From positions 1 to 7,868 of the forward strand of contig DKBC01000169.1 in assembly GCA_002451065.1 (NCBI GenBank): a stretch of DNA of 7,868 nt, read 5' to 3'. Source of the stretch: Betaproteobacteria bacterium UBA6910. Lineage in GTDB: Bacteria; Pseudomonadota; Gammaproteobacteria; Burkholderiales; UBA6910. Positions 1-5,896 of the stretch are shown piece after piece (within the stretch, counting starts at the first letter, position 1; each line of letters opens with the position of its first letter). Made by a program: the position numbers and the translations under genes. The notes beneath the pieces are model-generated. The model was not told the DNA's origin and ran no database searches. It worked only from the letters and a program-made list of their open reading frames with translations.

Positions 1-267
1 TTCTTCCAGGGCCTCGCGCATGGCACCCTGGGCGGTGGTCTCCCCGTTCTCCATGAATCCCGCCGGAAGGGTCCAGAATCCGCGCCGGGGCTCAATGGCG
101 CGCCGGCACATGAGCACCTTGTCTTCCCACTCGGGAATGCACCCCACCACCATCTTGGGGTTCTGGTAGTGGACGGTGCCGCAGGCGTCGCACACATGGC
201 GCGGGAGCGAGTCGCCGGGCGGGACCTTTCGCGCGACGGGCGCGCCGCAATGGCTGCAAAACTTCAT
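1..267 (-). CDS. Nudix hydrolase with N-terminal zinc ribbon (partial, C-terminus beyond left edge)
   Basis: The first 89 residues are visible; the gene runs off the left edge. Residues 4-29 form a CxxC...CxxC zinc ribbon (Cys4, Cys7, Cys26, Cys29), followed by the start of a Nudix fold. The Nudix box begins at Gly70 and fits G-x5-E-x7-REUXEE, with Glu76, Arg84, Glu85, Glu88 and Glu89 present; its last residues lie outside the window. The family hydrolyses nucleoside diphosphates linked to another moiety, using Mg2+ bound by the box glutamates. Zinc-ribbon members resemble NADH pyrophosphatase and ADP-ribose/FAD hydrolases, but the substrate cannot be told from this fragment. The ATG start places the zinc ribbon at the N-terminus, as in relatives; no good Shine-Dalgarno precedes it. 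It is transcribed divergently from the MoxR-like gene, 104 bases away. The family call is firm, the substrate unknown. Confidence 0.9.
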   Translation of the reverse strand, partial: MKFCSHCGAPVARKVPPGDSLPRHVCDACGTVHYQNPKMVVGCIPEWEDKVLMCRRAIEPRRGFWTLPAGFMENGETTAQGAMREALEE

Positions 268-294
268 GCTGGGTGGAACCGTGGGATACGACCC

Positions 295-303
295 ATATTA
301 GCA
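295..303 (-). promoter_or_regulatory. candidate extended -10 promoter for the Nudix gene
   Basis: Read on the minus strand, this is TGcTAATAT, an extended -10 (TGn) with a 4/6 match to TATAAT. It would start transcription about 20 bases before the Nudix ATG at 267. No convincing -35 box is seen, which is tolerable for extended -10 promoters. Prediction from pattern only. Confidence 0.35.
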
Positions 304-314
304 TGGCGCCGGCT

Positions 315-327
315 CCGCCATCGGCGG
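315..327. repeat. short perfect inverted repeat in the divergent intergenic region
   Basis: CCGCC-ATC-GGCGG forms a perfect 5-bp inverted repeat with a 3-base centre. It directly abuts the candidate extended -10 (328-336) of the MoxR-rhomboid-VWA cluster and lies upstream of the candidate minus-strand promoter. It could be an operator or an RNA-irrelevant GC-rich coincidence; nothing else supports a regulator here. Confidence 0.3.
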
Positions 328-336
328 TGGCATAAT
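328..336 (+). promoter_or_regulatory. candidate extended -10 promoter for the MoxR-rhomboid-VWA cluster
   Basis: TGgCATAAT matches the extended -10 form with 5/6 of TATAAT and is followed by GCGG. The predicted start near 343 gives a leader of roughly 30 bases before the ATG at 372. No clear -35 is seen. The same arrangement (TGn, -10, then GCG) occurs before nadE and glnB, which raises confidence a little. Confidence 0.45.
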
Positions 337-371
337 GCGGGTGTCAACTTGCCGCCGGGATTTCATGACCC

Positions 372-1433
372 ATGCGCCCGTCCCACATCGCCACCATTCT
401 CGACCGGGAATTCGAAGCCGCCGCATCGGGGACCCACACGCCGGTGATGCTTTGGGGGCCTCCCGGTGTCGGGAAGTCCCAGATCATCGCCCAGATTGCG
501 CGGAACCACGACGCGCCCCTGATCGACGTGCGCCTTTCGCAACTGGAGCCCACGGATCTGCGCGGCATCCCGTTCCGCAAGGACGATCGGGTGGAATGGG
601 CGGTGCCGGCGCTGCTGCCGGACGCGGCCCGCCACGGCCCCACGGGCATCCTGTTCCTGGACGAGATCACGTCTGCGCTGCCCACGGTGTCCGCCGCCGC
701 CTACCAGCTGATCCTCGACCGCCGCCTGGGCGAATACCAGGTGCCGGATGGCTGGGCCATTTTCGCGGCCGGCAACCGCCCCGGCGACCGGGGTGTTTCC
801 TTCGCCATGCCGGCGCCCCTGGGAAACCGTTTCACGCACTACGAGATCGAGGCCAATCTGGATGATTGGGTTGTTTGGGCCCACGGCACAGCCATCGATC
901 CCAGGCTCATCGCGTTCCTGCGTTTCCGTCCGGATCTCCTGTTCGATTATGACGCGTCTCGCAATCCGACGGCGTTTCCGAGCCCGCGCTCCTGGGAGTT
1001 TGCCCACCGGGCGTTGCAGAAGTTCGCGTCAGAGCCGGCGCTGCTGCTGGACACCCTGCAGGCCTGCGTCGGCGCCGCAGCCGGGGTCGAGGCCAAGGCC
1101 TTCATCGACCACATGGATCAATTGCCCGACCTGGACGCCATTATCTCCGGCCGGGTGCGGGAAGTGCCGAAGCATGTGGATCTCCAGTACGGAGTGGCGT
1201 CGGCCCTGGTGCGGCGCGCCATGCAGAGCCGGGAATCGCCCGACGCCCGGCGGGTGCTCGCCGGCATCCTGCGCTACGCGACTTATTTTCCCCAGCGGGA
1301 AATGGGGGTGATGCTGGTCACCGACCTGGAGCGTTCCGTGGGCAAGCCGCTGTTCGCGCTGCCCGAGTTTCACGAGTGGGCCAATGCCATGAGCGACATC
1401 ATGCTCTACGAGCAGCAGCCCGCCGATTCCTGA
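372..1433 (+). CDS. MoxR-type AAA+ ATPase
   Basis: 353-residue ATPase of the MoxR (AAA_5-like) branch of AAA+ proteins, probably cytoplasmic. Walker A is GPPGVGKS at residues 29-36; Walker B is ILFLDE at 93-98 with catalytic Glu98; sensor 1 is Asn135 in AAGNR; the PLGNRF stretch at 149-154 supplies a likely arginine finger (Arg153). The rest is a helical lid. MoxR ATPases usually work with a VWA-domain partner encoded nearby to remodel, mature or insert metal into target proteins, and a VWA gene lies two genes downstream. The start is well fixed: an in-frame TGA at 366-368 sits two codons before the ATG, so no longer form is possible. The Shine-Dalgarno is weak. It is first of three tightly spaced genes. 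Family call is firm; the client is unknown. Confidence 0.93.
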   Translation: MRPSHIATILDREFEAAASGTHTPVMLWGPPGVGKSQIIAQIARNHDAPLIDVRLSQLEPTDLRGIPFRKDDRVEWAVPALLPDAARHGPTGILFLDEITSALPTVSAAAYQLILDRRLGEYQVPDGWAIFAAGNRPGDRGVSFAMPAPLGNRFTHYEIEANLDDWVVWAHGTAIDPRLIAFLRFRPDLLFDYDASRNPTAFPSPRSWEFAHRALQKFASEPALLLDTLQACVGAAAGVEAKAFIDHMDQLPDLDAIISGRVREVPKHVDLQYGVASALVRRAMQSRESPDARRVLAGILRYATYFPQREMGVMLVTDLERSVGKPLFALPEFHEWANAMSDIMLYEQQPADS

Positions 1434-1441
1434 TTTCCAGC

Positions 1442-2623
1442 ATGGCGTGGCCGTGGCGCAAGGACCCCAGCGCGCGGCCCGGGGGCGCGGTGGCCGATCC
1501 CGGCGTTGTCCGTTTCTGGGCTCTGCTCCATGTCATCACCCCCCGGCCCTGGGCAACGCCGGCGCTGATCGCCGCCAACGGGCTGGTGTTCGTGGCGCTG
1601 GTGGCGGCGGGGGCGAGCCCCATCAGCCCCGACGCGGAAATCATGCTGCGCTGGGGCGCCAACTTTGCGCCCCTTACCGCCGCGGGGGAGTGGTGGCGTC
1701 TGGGCGCGGCGGCCTTCCTGCACCACGGCATCGTCCACCTGGCGTTCAACATGTGGGTGCTGTGGGACGTGGGGCGGCTCACCGAGCGGCTTTTAGGCAG
1801 CGGTCCTTACCTGTTTCTTTACCTTGCCGCCGGGTTCTCGGGAAACATCGCCAGCGTCCTGTGGCATCCCCAGGGTGCGGTGAGCGTGGGGGCGTCGGGC
1901 GCGGTGTTCGGCGTCATTGGCGCGCTGTTCGGATTTCTGGTGACCGAGCGCCGCTCCGTTCCCGGTCCGGTGCTGGCCCACTTGAGGCGCAGCGTGCTGT
2001 TCTTCCTGGTATACGCCGTTTCCATCGGCTTCCTGTATCCCGCCATCGACAATGCCGCGCATCTGGGCGGGCTCGGCTGCGGATTCGTGTTGGGTGCCAT
2101 CCTGGCGCGGCCCCTGGAAGCGCCGGACCGCCCACGGCGGCTCGTTCTGAGGTTTCCGGCGGCCGTGCTGGCGGCTGCAGCGCTGCTGGGGTTTCTGGGG
2201 TGGATGGTGCCGCCCCCGGCCTATGATTTCGCGATGGAGCAGCGAATGCGGAAAGAGGTCGCCAGGTTTGCGGAAGAAGAGGCCACGGTCCTGGAAAGTT
2301 GGAAGCGGATTGCGGATCAGCGCAAGGCCGGTGCCCTCAGCGACGCCGGAATGGCGGACCGGCTCGAGGCGGAGGCGGTGGGTCCGTGGGAGGCCGCCCG
2401 CAAGCGTTTGGAGAGCGTCCACCTCTCGGAGGGCTCTCCTTCCCGGGAACGCTTCGCGCTGCTTCTCAGGTATGCAGAGCTGCGGCGGGACACGGCGCGC
2501 CTGATCGTGGAGGCCCTGCGAGAACAGGATCGCGCCAAGATGCGGCAGGCCGAGGTCTTGCAGGAGGAAATCGAGACGGTCCGCAAGCGGCTTGAAAGCC
2601 TGGCGCCACCCAAGGGATCTTGA
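1442..2623 (+). CDS. rhomboid family intramembrane serine protease with long C-terminal helical tail
   Basis: 393 residues from the ATG at 1442. The rhomboid core shows HxxxN (His99, Asn103) in TM2, the catalytic GASG motif with Ser152 in TM4, and AHLGG with His207 in TM6, so the Ser-His dyad and oxyanion residues look intact. Approximate membrane segments: 41-57, 90-110, 122-141, 150-167, 184-200, 205-222, plus a seventh at 234-256. Residues 257-393 are a charged, Glu/Arg/Lys-rich, mostly helical tail, possibly coiled coil, which small six-TM rhomboids such as GlpG lack. Rhomboids cut substrates inside the membrane. The chosen start lies 8 bases after the MoxR-like stop; an upstream in-frame ATG at 1376 is possible but would overlap that gene by 58 bases and add an unlikely His/Arg-rich leader. 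The stop is 7 bases before the VWA gene's GTG, implying one operon. Substrate unknown. Confidence 0.92.
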   Translation: MAWPWRKDPSARPGGAVADPGVVRFWALLHVITPRPWATPALIAANGLVFVALVAAGASPISPDAEIMLRWGANFAPLTAAGEWWRLGAAAFLHHGIVHLAFNMWVLWDVGRLTERLLGSGPYLFLYLAAGFSGNIASVLWHPQGAVSVGASGAVFGVIGALFGFLVTERRSVPGPVLAHLRRSVLFFLVYAVSIGFLYPAIDNAAHLGGLGCGFVLGAILARPLEAPDRPRRLVLRFPAAVLAAAALLGFLGWMVPPPAYDFAMEQRMRKEVARFAEEEATVLESWKRIADQRKAGALSDAGMADRLEAEAVGPWEAARKRLESVHLSEGSPSRERFALLLRYAELRRDTARLIVEALREQDRAKMRQAEVLQEEIETVRKRLESLAPPKGS

Positions 2624-2625
2624 GG
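2621..2625 (+). promoter_or_regulatory. ribosome binding site deciding the DUF2201/VWA start
   Basis: TGAGG overlaps the rhomboid TGA stop and sits 5 bases before the GTG at 2631. It favours GTG over the upstream TTG at 2592 and suggests translational coupling of rhomboid and VWA proteins. Confidence 0.5.
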
Positions 2626-2630
2626 CCACC

Positions 2631-3893
2631 GTGCAGCGGCTGGAGCAGATTGAAGTGAAACTCGCGGCGGCGCGCGCCCGGCTGATCCTGGAGCAGCCGT
2701 TCATCGGCGCCCTGGTGATGCACCTTCCCCTGATTCCCGCCCAGGGTTCCTGGTGCGAGACCACGGCCACCGACGCCCGCGCCCTCTACTTCAATCCGCG
2801 CTTCGTGGCGAAACTGGACCTGCGGCAGACCCAGTTCGTGCTCGCCCACGAGGCCCTGCACTGCGCCCTCGGCCACTTCGCGCGGCGCGTCCACCGGATG
2901 AAGCGGCGCTGGGATGTGGCCTGCGACTATGCGGTGAACATGCTGCTGGCCGATGCAGGGTTGAGGCCGCCGGCCGGCGCGCTCCTCAATCCCGCGTGGC
3001 GCGGACTGTCGGCCGAGGAGATCTATCCCCTGATTTCCCCTGACAGCGATGCGCGAATCCTCGACCTCCATCTGTTCGACGGCGACGGCACAGGCAGGAT
3101 GGGGCTGGGAAGGGGCAGCGCGTTTCCCGGGGCGGACCTGGAGGTTCCTGCAGCAAACGACGGCGCGGCGGCTCCCGGCGAACTGGCGGCGGAAGCGGCA
3201 GCCGTGGCTGCCGGCGGTGGGCCGGAGCACGCGTCGGAATCCCATGGCCCGGCGCCCGGGTTGAGCGCCGATGACCTCACCGTCCTGTGGAAGACCCGCA
3301 TGGCGGCGGCCGCCCAGCAGGCGGCGCGGGCAGGGCGTCTCTCGGATTCCTGGCTGCGGGCGGTGGACCGGCTCATTCAGCCCCAGCTATCCTGGAGATT
3401 TCTGCTGGCGCGGTTCGTTTCCTCCGTGGCGCGAGAGGACTACAGCTTCCAGCGCCCGTCGCGGCGGGAGGGCGACGCCCTGTTGCCGCGGCTCTCGGGG
3501 GCGCAGACCGAGATCGTCGTGGCGGTGGACACCAGCGGCTCCATCGGCGCCGAGGAACTGTCCGAATTCGCCGCGGAACTGGATTCCCTGAAGGGACAGG
3601 TGCGGGCGCGCCTCACGCTGTACGCCTGCGACCACGACCTGGATGCCCGGGGCCCCTGGGTCTTCGAGTCCTGGGAGCCGTTCGAGCTTCCCAAGGAACT
3701 GCGGGGCGGGGGCGGCACCCGCTTCACCCCGGTGTTTGCGCGCATCGAGGAGGATCACGGGCGCCCGGATGTGCTGGTCTATTTCACCGACGGGGAAGGG
3801 GAGTTTCCGGAGGCCGCGCCGGATTATCCGGTGATCTGGCTGGTGAAGGGGCGGGCGCCGGTGCCCTGGGGGAATCGGGTGCAGCTCAACTGA
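2631..3893 (+). CDS. DUF2201 protein: HExxH putative metallopeptidase domain plus VWA-like domain
   Basis: 420 residues. The N-terminal part (to about residue 130) carries HEALH at 73-77 followed by His82 and a conserved-looking ACDYAVN (Asp99), as in the DUF2201 N-terminal putative metallopeptidase domain. An Ala/Gly-rich linker spans roughly 160-210. The C-terminal VWA-like domain begins near 290 with MIDAS DTSGS at 300-304, Thr363 after a Gly-rich turn, and Asp387 in YFTDGEG, so metal-dependent ligand binding appears possible. Such proteins are commonly encoded with MoxR ATPases, as here. No signal peptide or membrane segment is seen, so it is probably cytoplasmic. GTG at 2631 is preferred: TGAGG lies 5 bases upstream and it clears the rhomboid stop. 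A TTG at 2592 would add 13 residues and overlap by 32 bases. Whether the HExxH site is a protease is unproven. Confidence 0.9.
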   Translation: MQRLEQIEVKLAAARARLILEQPFIGALVMHLPLIPAQGSWCETTATDARALYFNPRFVAKLDLRQTQFVLAHEALHCALGHFARRVHRMKRRWDVACDYAVNMLLADAGLRPPAGALLNPAWRGLSAEEIYPLISPDSDARILDLHLFDGDGTGRMGLGRGSAFPGADLEVPAANDGAAAPGELAAEAAAVAAGGGPEHASESHGPAPGLSADDLTVLWKTRMAAAAQQAARAGRLSDSWLRAVDRLIQPQLSWRFLLARFVSSVAREDYSFQRPSRREGDALLPRLSGAQTEIVVAVDTSGSIGAEELSEFAAELDSLKGQVRARLTLYACDHDLDARGPWVFESWEPFELPKELRGGGGTRFTPVFARIEEDHGRPDVLVYFTDGEGEFPEAAPDYPVIWLVKGRAPVPWGNRVQLN

Positions 3894-3953
3894 CGGCGGC
3901 GCGGGACCATGGTGCGCGTGAACACCACTTGGGCGCCTGCGATACGGGGATTG

Positions 3954-3973
3954 CGCCGCGGGCTCCTGCGGCG
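3954..3973. terminator. weak hairpin between convergent genes
   Basis: CGCCGC (3954-3959) pairs with GCGGCG (3968-3973); the stem can extend by one G-U and one G-C pair to leave a 4-base loop. It lies in the 91-base gap between the VWA stop and the sfsA stop, the place expected for a two-way terminator. No T-run follows on either strand, so an intrinsic terminator is doubtful. Nothing else was seen in this gap. Confidence 0.25.
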
Positions 3974-3984
3974 AGCCATGCCCT

Positions 3985-4689
3985 TTACGGGCAGGTTACG
4001 GGAACTGGGACTTGGAGCCGGATTTCCCGCACGCCGACCCGGGCCCGGAGAGCAACGACTTCCACGCCCGATTCCATGGCTCGGCGCAGGGTGCGCCCGT
4101 ATTCCGGGTCGATCTCGTCGGCGGGGCGCACTTCGGTTACGTCGCCGCGCTGCACGCAGAACACCAGCAGCGCCCGATGGCCGGCGCGCACCATGGCCAT
4201 CATTTCCCGCAGGTGCCGGGTGCCGCGCTCGCTGACGGCGTCGGGAAACAGGGCCACGCCCCGCCGCACCGCCGCCGTCACGTTTTTGACCTCCACATAA
4301 CAGGGCTTGCGCCGGCCTCCCGAGAGCAGGAAGTCCGCCCGGCTGGACTCGCGGCCGTAACGGACCTCGGCGCGGAGGGTCTTGTAGCCGGCGAGCTCGG
4401 GTATGGCGCTGGATTCGATGGCCTCCCGCACCAGGGTATTGGCGCGTCCGGTGTGAATGCCCACCAGGGTGCCGTCTGCTTCCACGATCTCCCAGGTCCA
4501 GGGGAGCTTGCGGGCGGGGTTGACGGCGCGCGACAGCCACACCCTGCTTCCGGGATCGGCGCAGCCCAGCATGGAGCCGGTGTTGGGACAGTGGGCGGTG
4601 ACCATGCTGCCGCCCAGGTCCACGTCGGCGAGGAACCGTTGGTAGCGTCGGATCAGGCGGCCCTCGGCCAGGGGCGAGGGCCACTTCAC
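3985..4689 (-). CDS. sfsA: SfsA, sugar fermentation stimulation protein
   Basis: 234 residues, normal for SfsA and complete. Hallmarks are the N-terminal PSPL...GxLIRRYQRFLADV, TAHCPNTGSM at 31-40, and PDAVSERGTRHL at 149-160. The N-terminal region corresponds to the OB-fold-like SfsA_N domain; the C-terminal region carries Asp119 and Glu133-x-Lys135 (VEVK), consistent with the PD-(D/E)xK nuclease-like fold described for the family. In E. coli SfsA was named as a DNA-binding factor that stimulates maltose use; its biochemical role is not settled. The GTG start overlaps the upstream acyltransferase's TGA as GTGA, so the two are probably translationally coupled, and it places the conserved N-terminal motif right at the start. 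Shine-Dalgarno is weak. It ends convergently against the VWA gene. Identification is firm. Confidence 0.95.
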   Translation of the reverse strand: MKWPSPLAEGRLIRRYQRFLADVDLGGSMVTAHCPNTGSMLGCADPGSRVWLSRAVNPARKLPWTWEIVEADGTLVGIHTGRANTLVREAIESSAIPELAGYKTLRAEVRYGRESSRADFLLSGGRRKPCYVEVKNVTAAVRRGVALFPDAVSERGTRHLREMMAMVRAGHRALLVFCVQRGDVTEVRPADEIDPEYGRTLRRAMESGVEVVALRARVGVREIRLQVPVPVTCP

Positions 4690-5822
4690 GGCTGCCGTCG
4701 CTTGAAAGGCCCGCTCTCGCGCAACTCGTCCACATATTCCTCCATGCCCCGGGCCTCCTGGCGCAGGAAGCGCTCCACCGCCTGGGAGAATTCCGGGTGC
4801 GCCAGCCAGTGGGCGGACCAGGTGCGCGTGGGCAGCAGGCCCCGGGCCAGCTTGTGCTCTCCCTGGGCGCCGGCCTCGAAACGCTTCAGTCGGCGCTCGA
4901 TGGCATGCTCGATGGCCTGGTAGTAGCAGGTCTCGAAGTGGAGCCCCGGGACGTAGCGGATGGCGCCCCAGTAGCGGCCGTAAAGCGTTTGTTCACTTCG
5001 CAGGAAGAAGGCAGAGGCGAGGGGTGCGCCGTTCGCCTCCGCCATCAGCAGCAGGACGCTTTCCGGCATGGCGCTGGCGAGGCGCAGAAAGAACCCCAAA
5101 TTCAGGTAGGGCGTCGAGTGATGGGCCCGGTAGTTGGAACGATAGCAGTGAAAGAAAAAGCGCCAGTCCTTCTCGCTGGCGCCGCCGCCCTCCAGCCAGC
5201 GGAATGCGATGCCGGCTTCCTGCAGTTTGCGCCGCTCCTGGCGGATGTTCTTGCGCTTGGCGTGGTTCATGGCGGCCAGGAAATCGTCGAAAGTCCGGTA
5301 GTCCTGGTTCTCCCAGTGGAACTGGACCCCGTGGCGGAGAAGGAGACCCTGCTGCGCCATTTCCCGGGCCTGGGGCTCGAGGGGGAACAGGCAGTGGAAG
5401 GAGGAAAGCTCGCGGTCGCGGGCGAGATCCAGGGCCGCCTTCAGTAGTGCTCTCCGGTCTTCCTCGCCACGTGCCAGAAGCCGGGGGCCGGCGGCCGGCG
5501 TGAACGGCACCGCGCACAGCAGCTTGGGGTAATAGGCCAGCCCCGCCCGGCGATAGGCATCTGCCCAGGCGAAATCGAACACGAACTCCCCGAAGGAATG
5601 GGACTTGAGATATAGGGGCATCGCCCCCGCCAGCTGGCCTGCGCGCCACAGGGTGGCAAAGCCCGGTGACCATCCGGTCTCGGCGGTGGCGCAGCCGCTG
5701 CCGTGGAGCGCGCAAAGGAATTCGTGGCGCAGAAAGGGATTGTCCCCGGCCAGAGCGTTCCAGGCGGCCGGCGGGATCGCGTCGAGGGAATCCAGGATGC
5801 GGATCTCGGCGGCGTCAGTCAC
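4686..5822 (-). CDS. FemAB-like / DUF482 (COG3146) GNAT-fold acyltransferase
   Basis: 378 residues, the usual full length of the COG3146/PF04339 family, which has a FemAB-like pair of GNAT folds. Recognisable family stretches are HAKRKNIRQERRKL at 187-200, LHFETCYYQAIEHAI at 294-308, and FEAGAQGEHKLARG at 315-328 followed by LPTRTWSAHW. No signal peptide or membrane segment is apparent, so it is expected in the cytoplasm. The substrate is not known; relatives transfer amino-acyl or acyl groups, and annotation as N-acetyltransferase is by fold only. The start is a GTG at 5820-5822 with no clear Shine-Dalgarno, the best available because the next in-frame Met is far inside the protein (about residue 68). 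It is first in a two-gene unit with sfsA (GTGA overlap) and diverges from nadE across 74 bases. Confidence 0.88.
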   Translation of the reverse strand: MTDAAEIRILDSLDAIPPAAWNALAGDNPFLRHEFLCALHGSGCATAETGWSPGFATLWRAGQLAGAMPLYLKSHSFGEFVFDFAWADAYRRAGLAYYPKLLCAVPFTPAAGPRLLARGEEDRRALLKAALDLARDRELSSFHCLFPLEPQAREMAQQGLLLRHGVQFHWENQDYRTFDDFLAAMNHAKRKNIRQERRKLQEAGIAFRWLEGGGASEKDWRFFFHCYRSNYRAHHSTPYLNLGFFLRLASAMPESVLLLMAEANGAPLASAFFLRSEQTLYGRYWGAIRYVPGLHFETCYYQAIEHAIERRLKRFEAGAQGEHKLARGLLPTRTWSAHWLAHPEFSQAVERFLRQEARGMEEYVDELRESGPFKRRQP

Positions 5823-5840
5823 TTTGGGCGGATGGGATAT

Positions 5841-5860
5841 GGTCCCGGGCGGGTCCGGGC
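5841..5860. repeat. imperfect tandem 10-base repeat upstream of nadE
   Basis: Two copies, ggtcccgggc and gggtccgggc, lie head to tail and differ at two positions. They fall at about the -20 to -40 region of the candidate nadE promoter and also between nadE and the divergent acyltransferase start. Could be a binding site or plain GC-rich sequence. Confidence 0.25.
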
Positions 5861-5864
5861 ATCT

Positions 5865-5873
5865 GCTATGATG
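5865..5873 (+). promoter_or_regulatory. candidate extended -10 promoter for nadE
   Basis: TGcTATGAT is an extended -10 with a 5/6 match to TATAAT, followed by GCGCC. The predicted start near 5880 leaves a short leader before the ATG at 5897. The -10 overlaps an inverted repeat, GCATC (5860-5864) and GATGC (5871-5875). No -35 match is visible at the usual distance. Confidence 0.5.
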
Positions 5874-5896
5874 CGCCTGCGCAAAACGGGGTTCCC

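Noticed and set aside
1376..1441. Upstream ATG extension of the rhomboid (22 extra residues)
   Set aside because: It would overlap the MoxR-like gene by 58 bases and add a His/Arg-rich leader; the ATG at 1442 follows the stop by 8 bases and fits the operon.
1793..2770. Open minus-strand frame of 325 codons opposite the rhomboid tail
   Set aside because: It is antisense to the rhomboid/VWA genes, has no recognisable motif, and its reading is explained by GC-rich third positions of the real genes.
3287..4300. Plus-strand open frame of 337 codons overlapping the VWA domain and running into the convergent gap
   Set aside because: The in-frame VWA product has intact MIDAS motifs to its stop at 3891-3893; the alternative frame is Gly/Arg/Ala-rich without motifs.
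3909..4923. Plus-strand open frames across the convergent gap and sfsA (3909-4235 and 4012-4923)
   Set aside because: They overlap sfsA and the acyltransferase antisense, have no recognisable domain, and no ribosome site; shadows of the real genes.
5666..5896. Upstream extension of nadE in the same frame
   Set aside because: It overlaps the divergent acyltransferase gene and the candidate promoter; the conserved nitrilase N-terminus begins exactly at the ATG at 5897.
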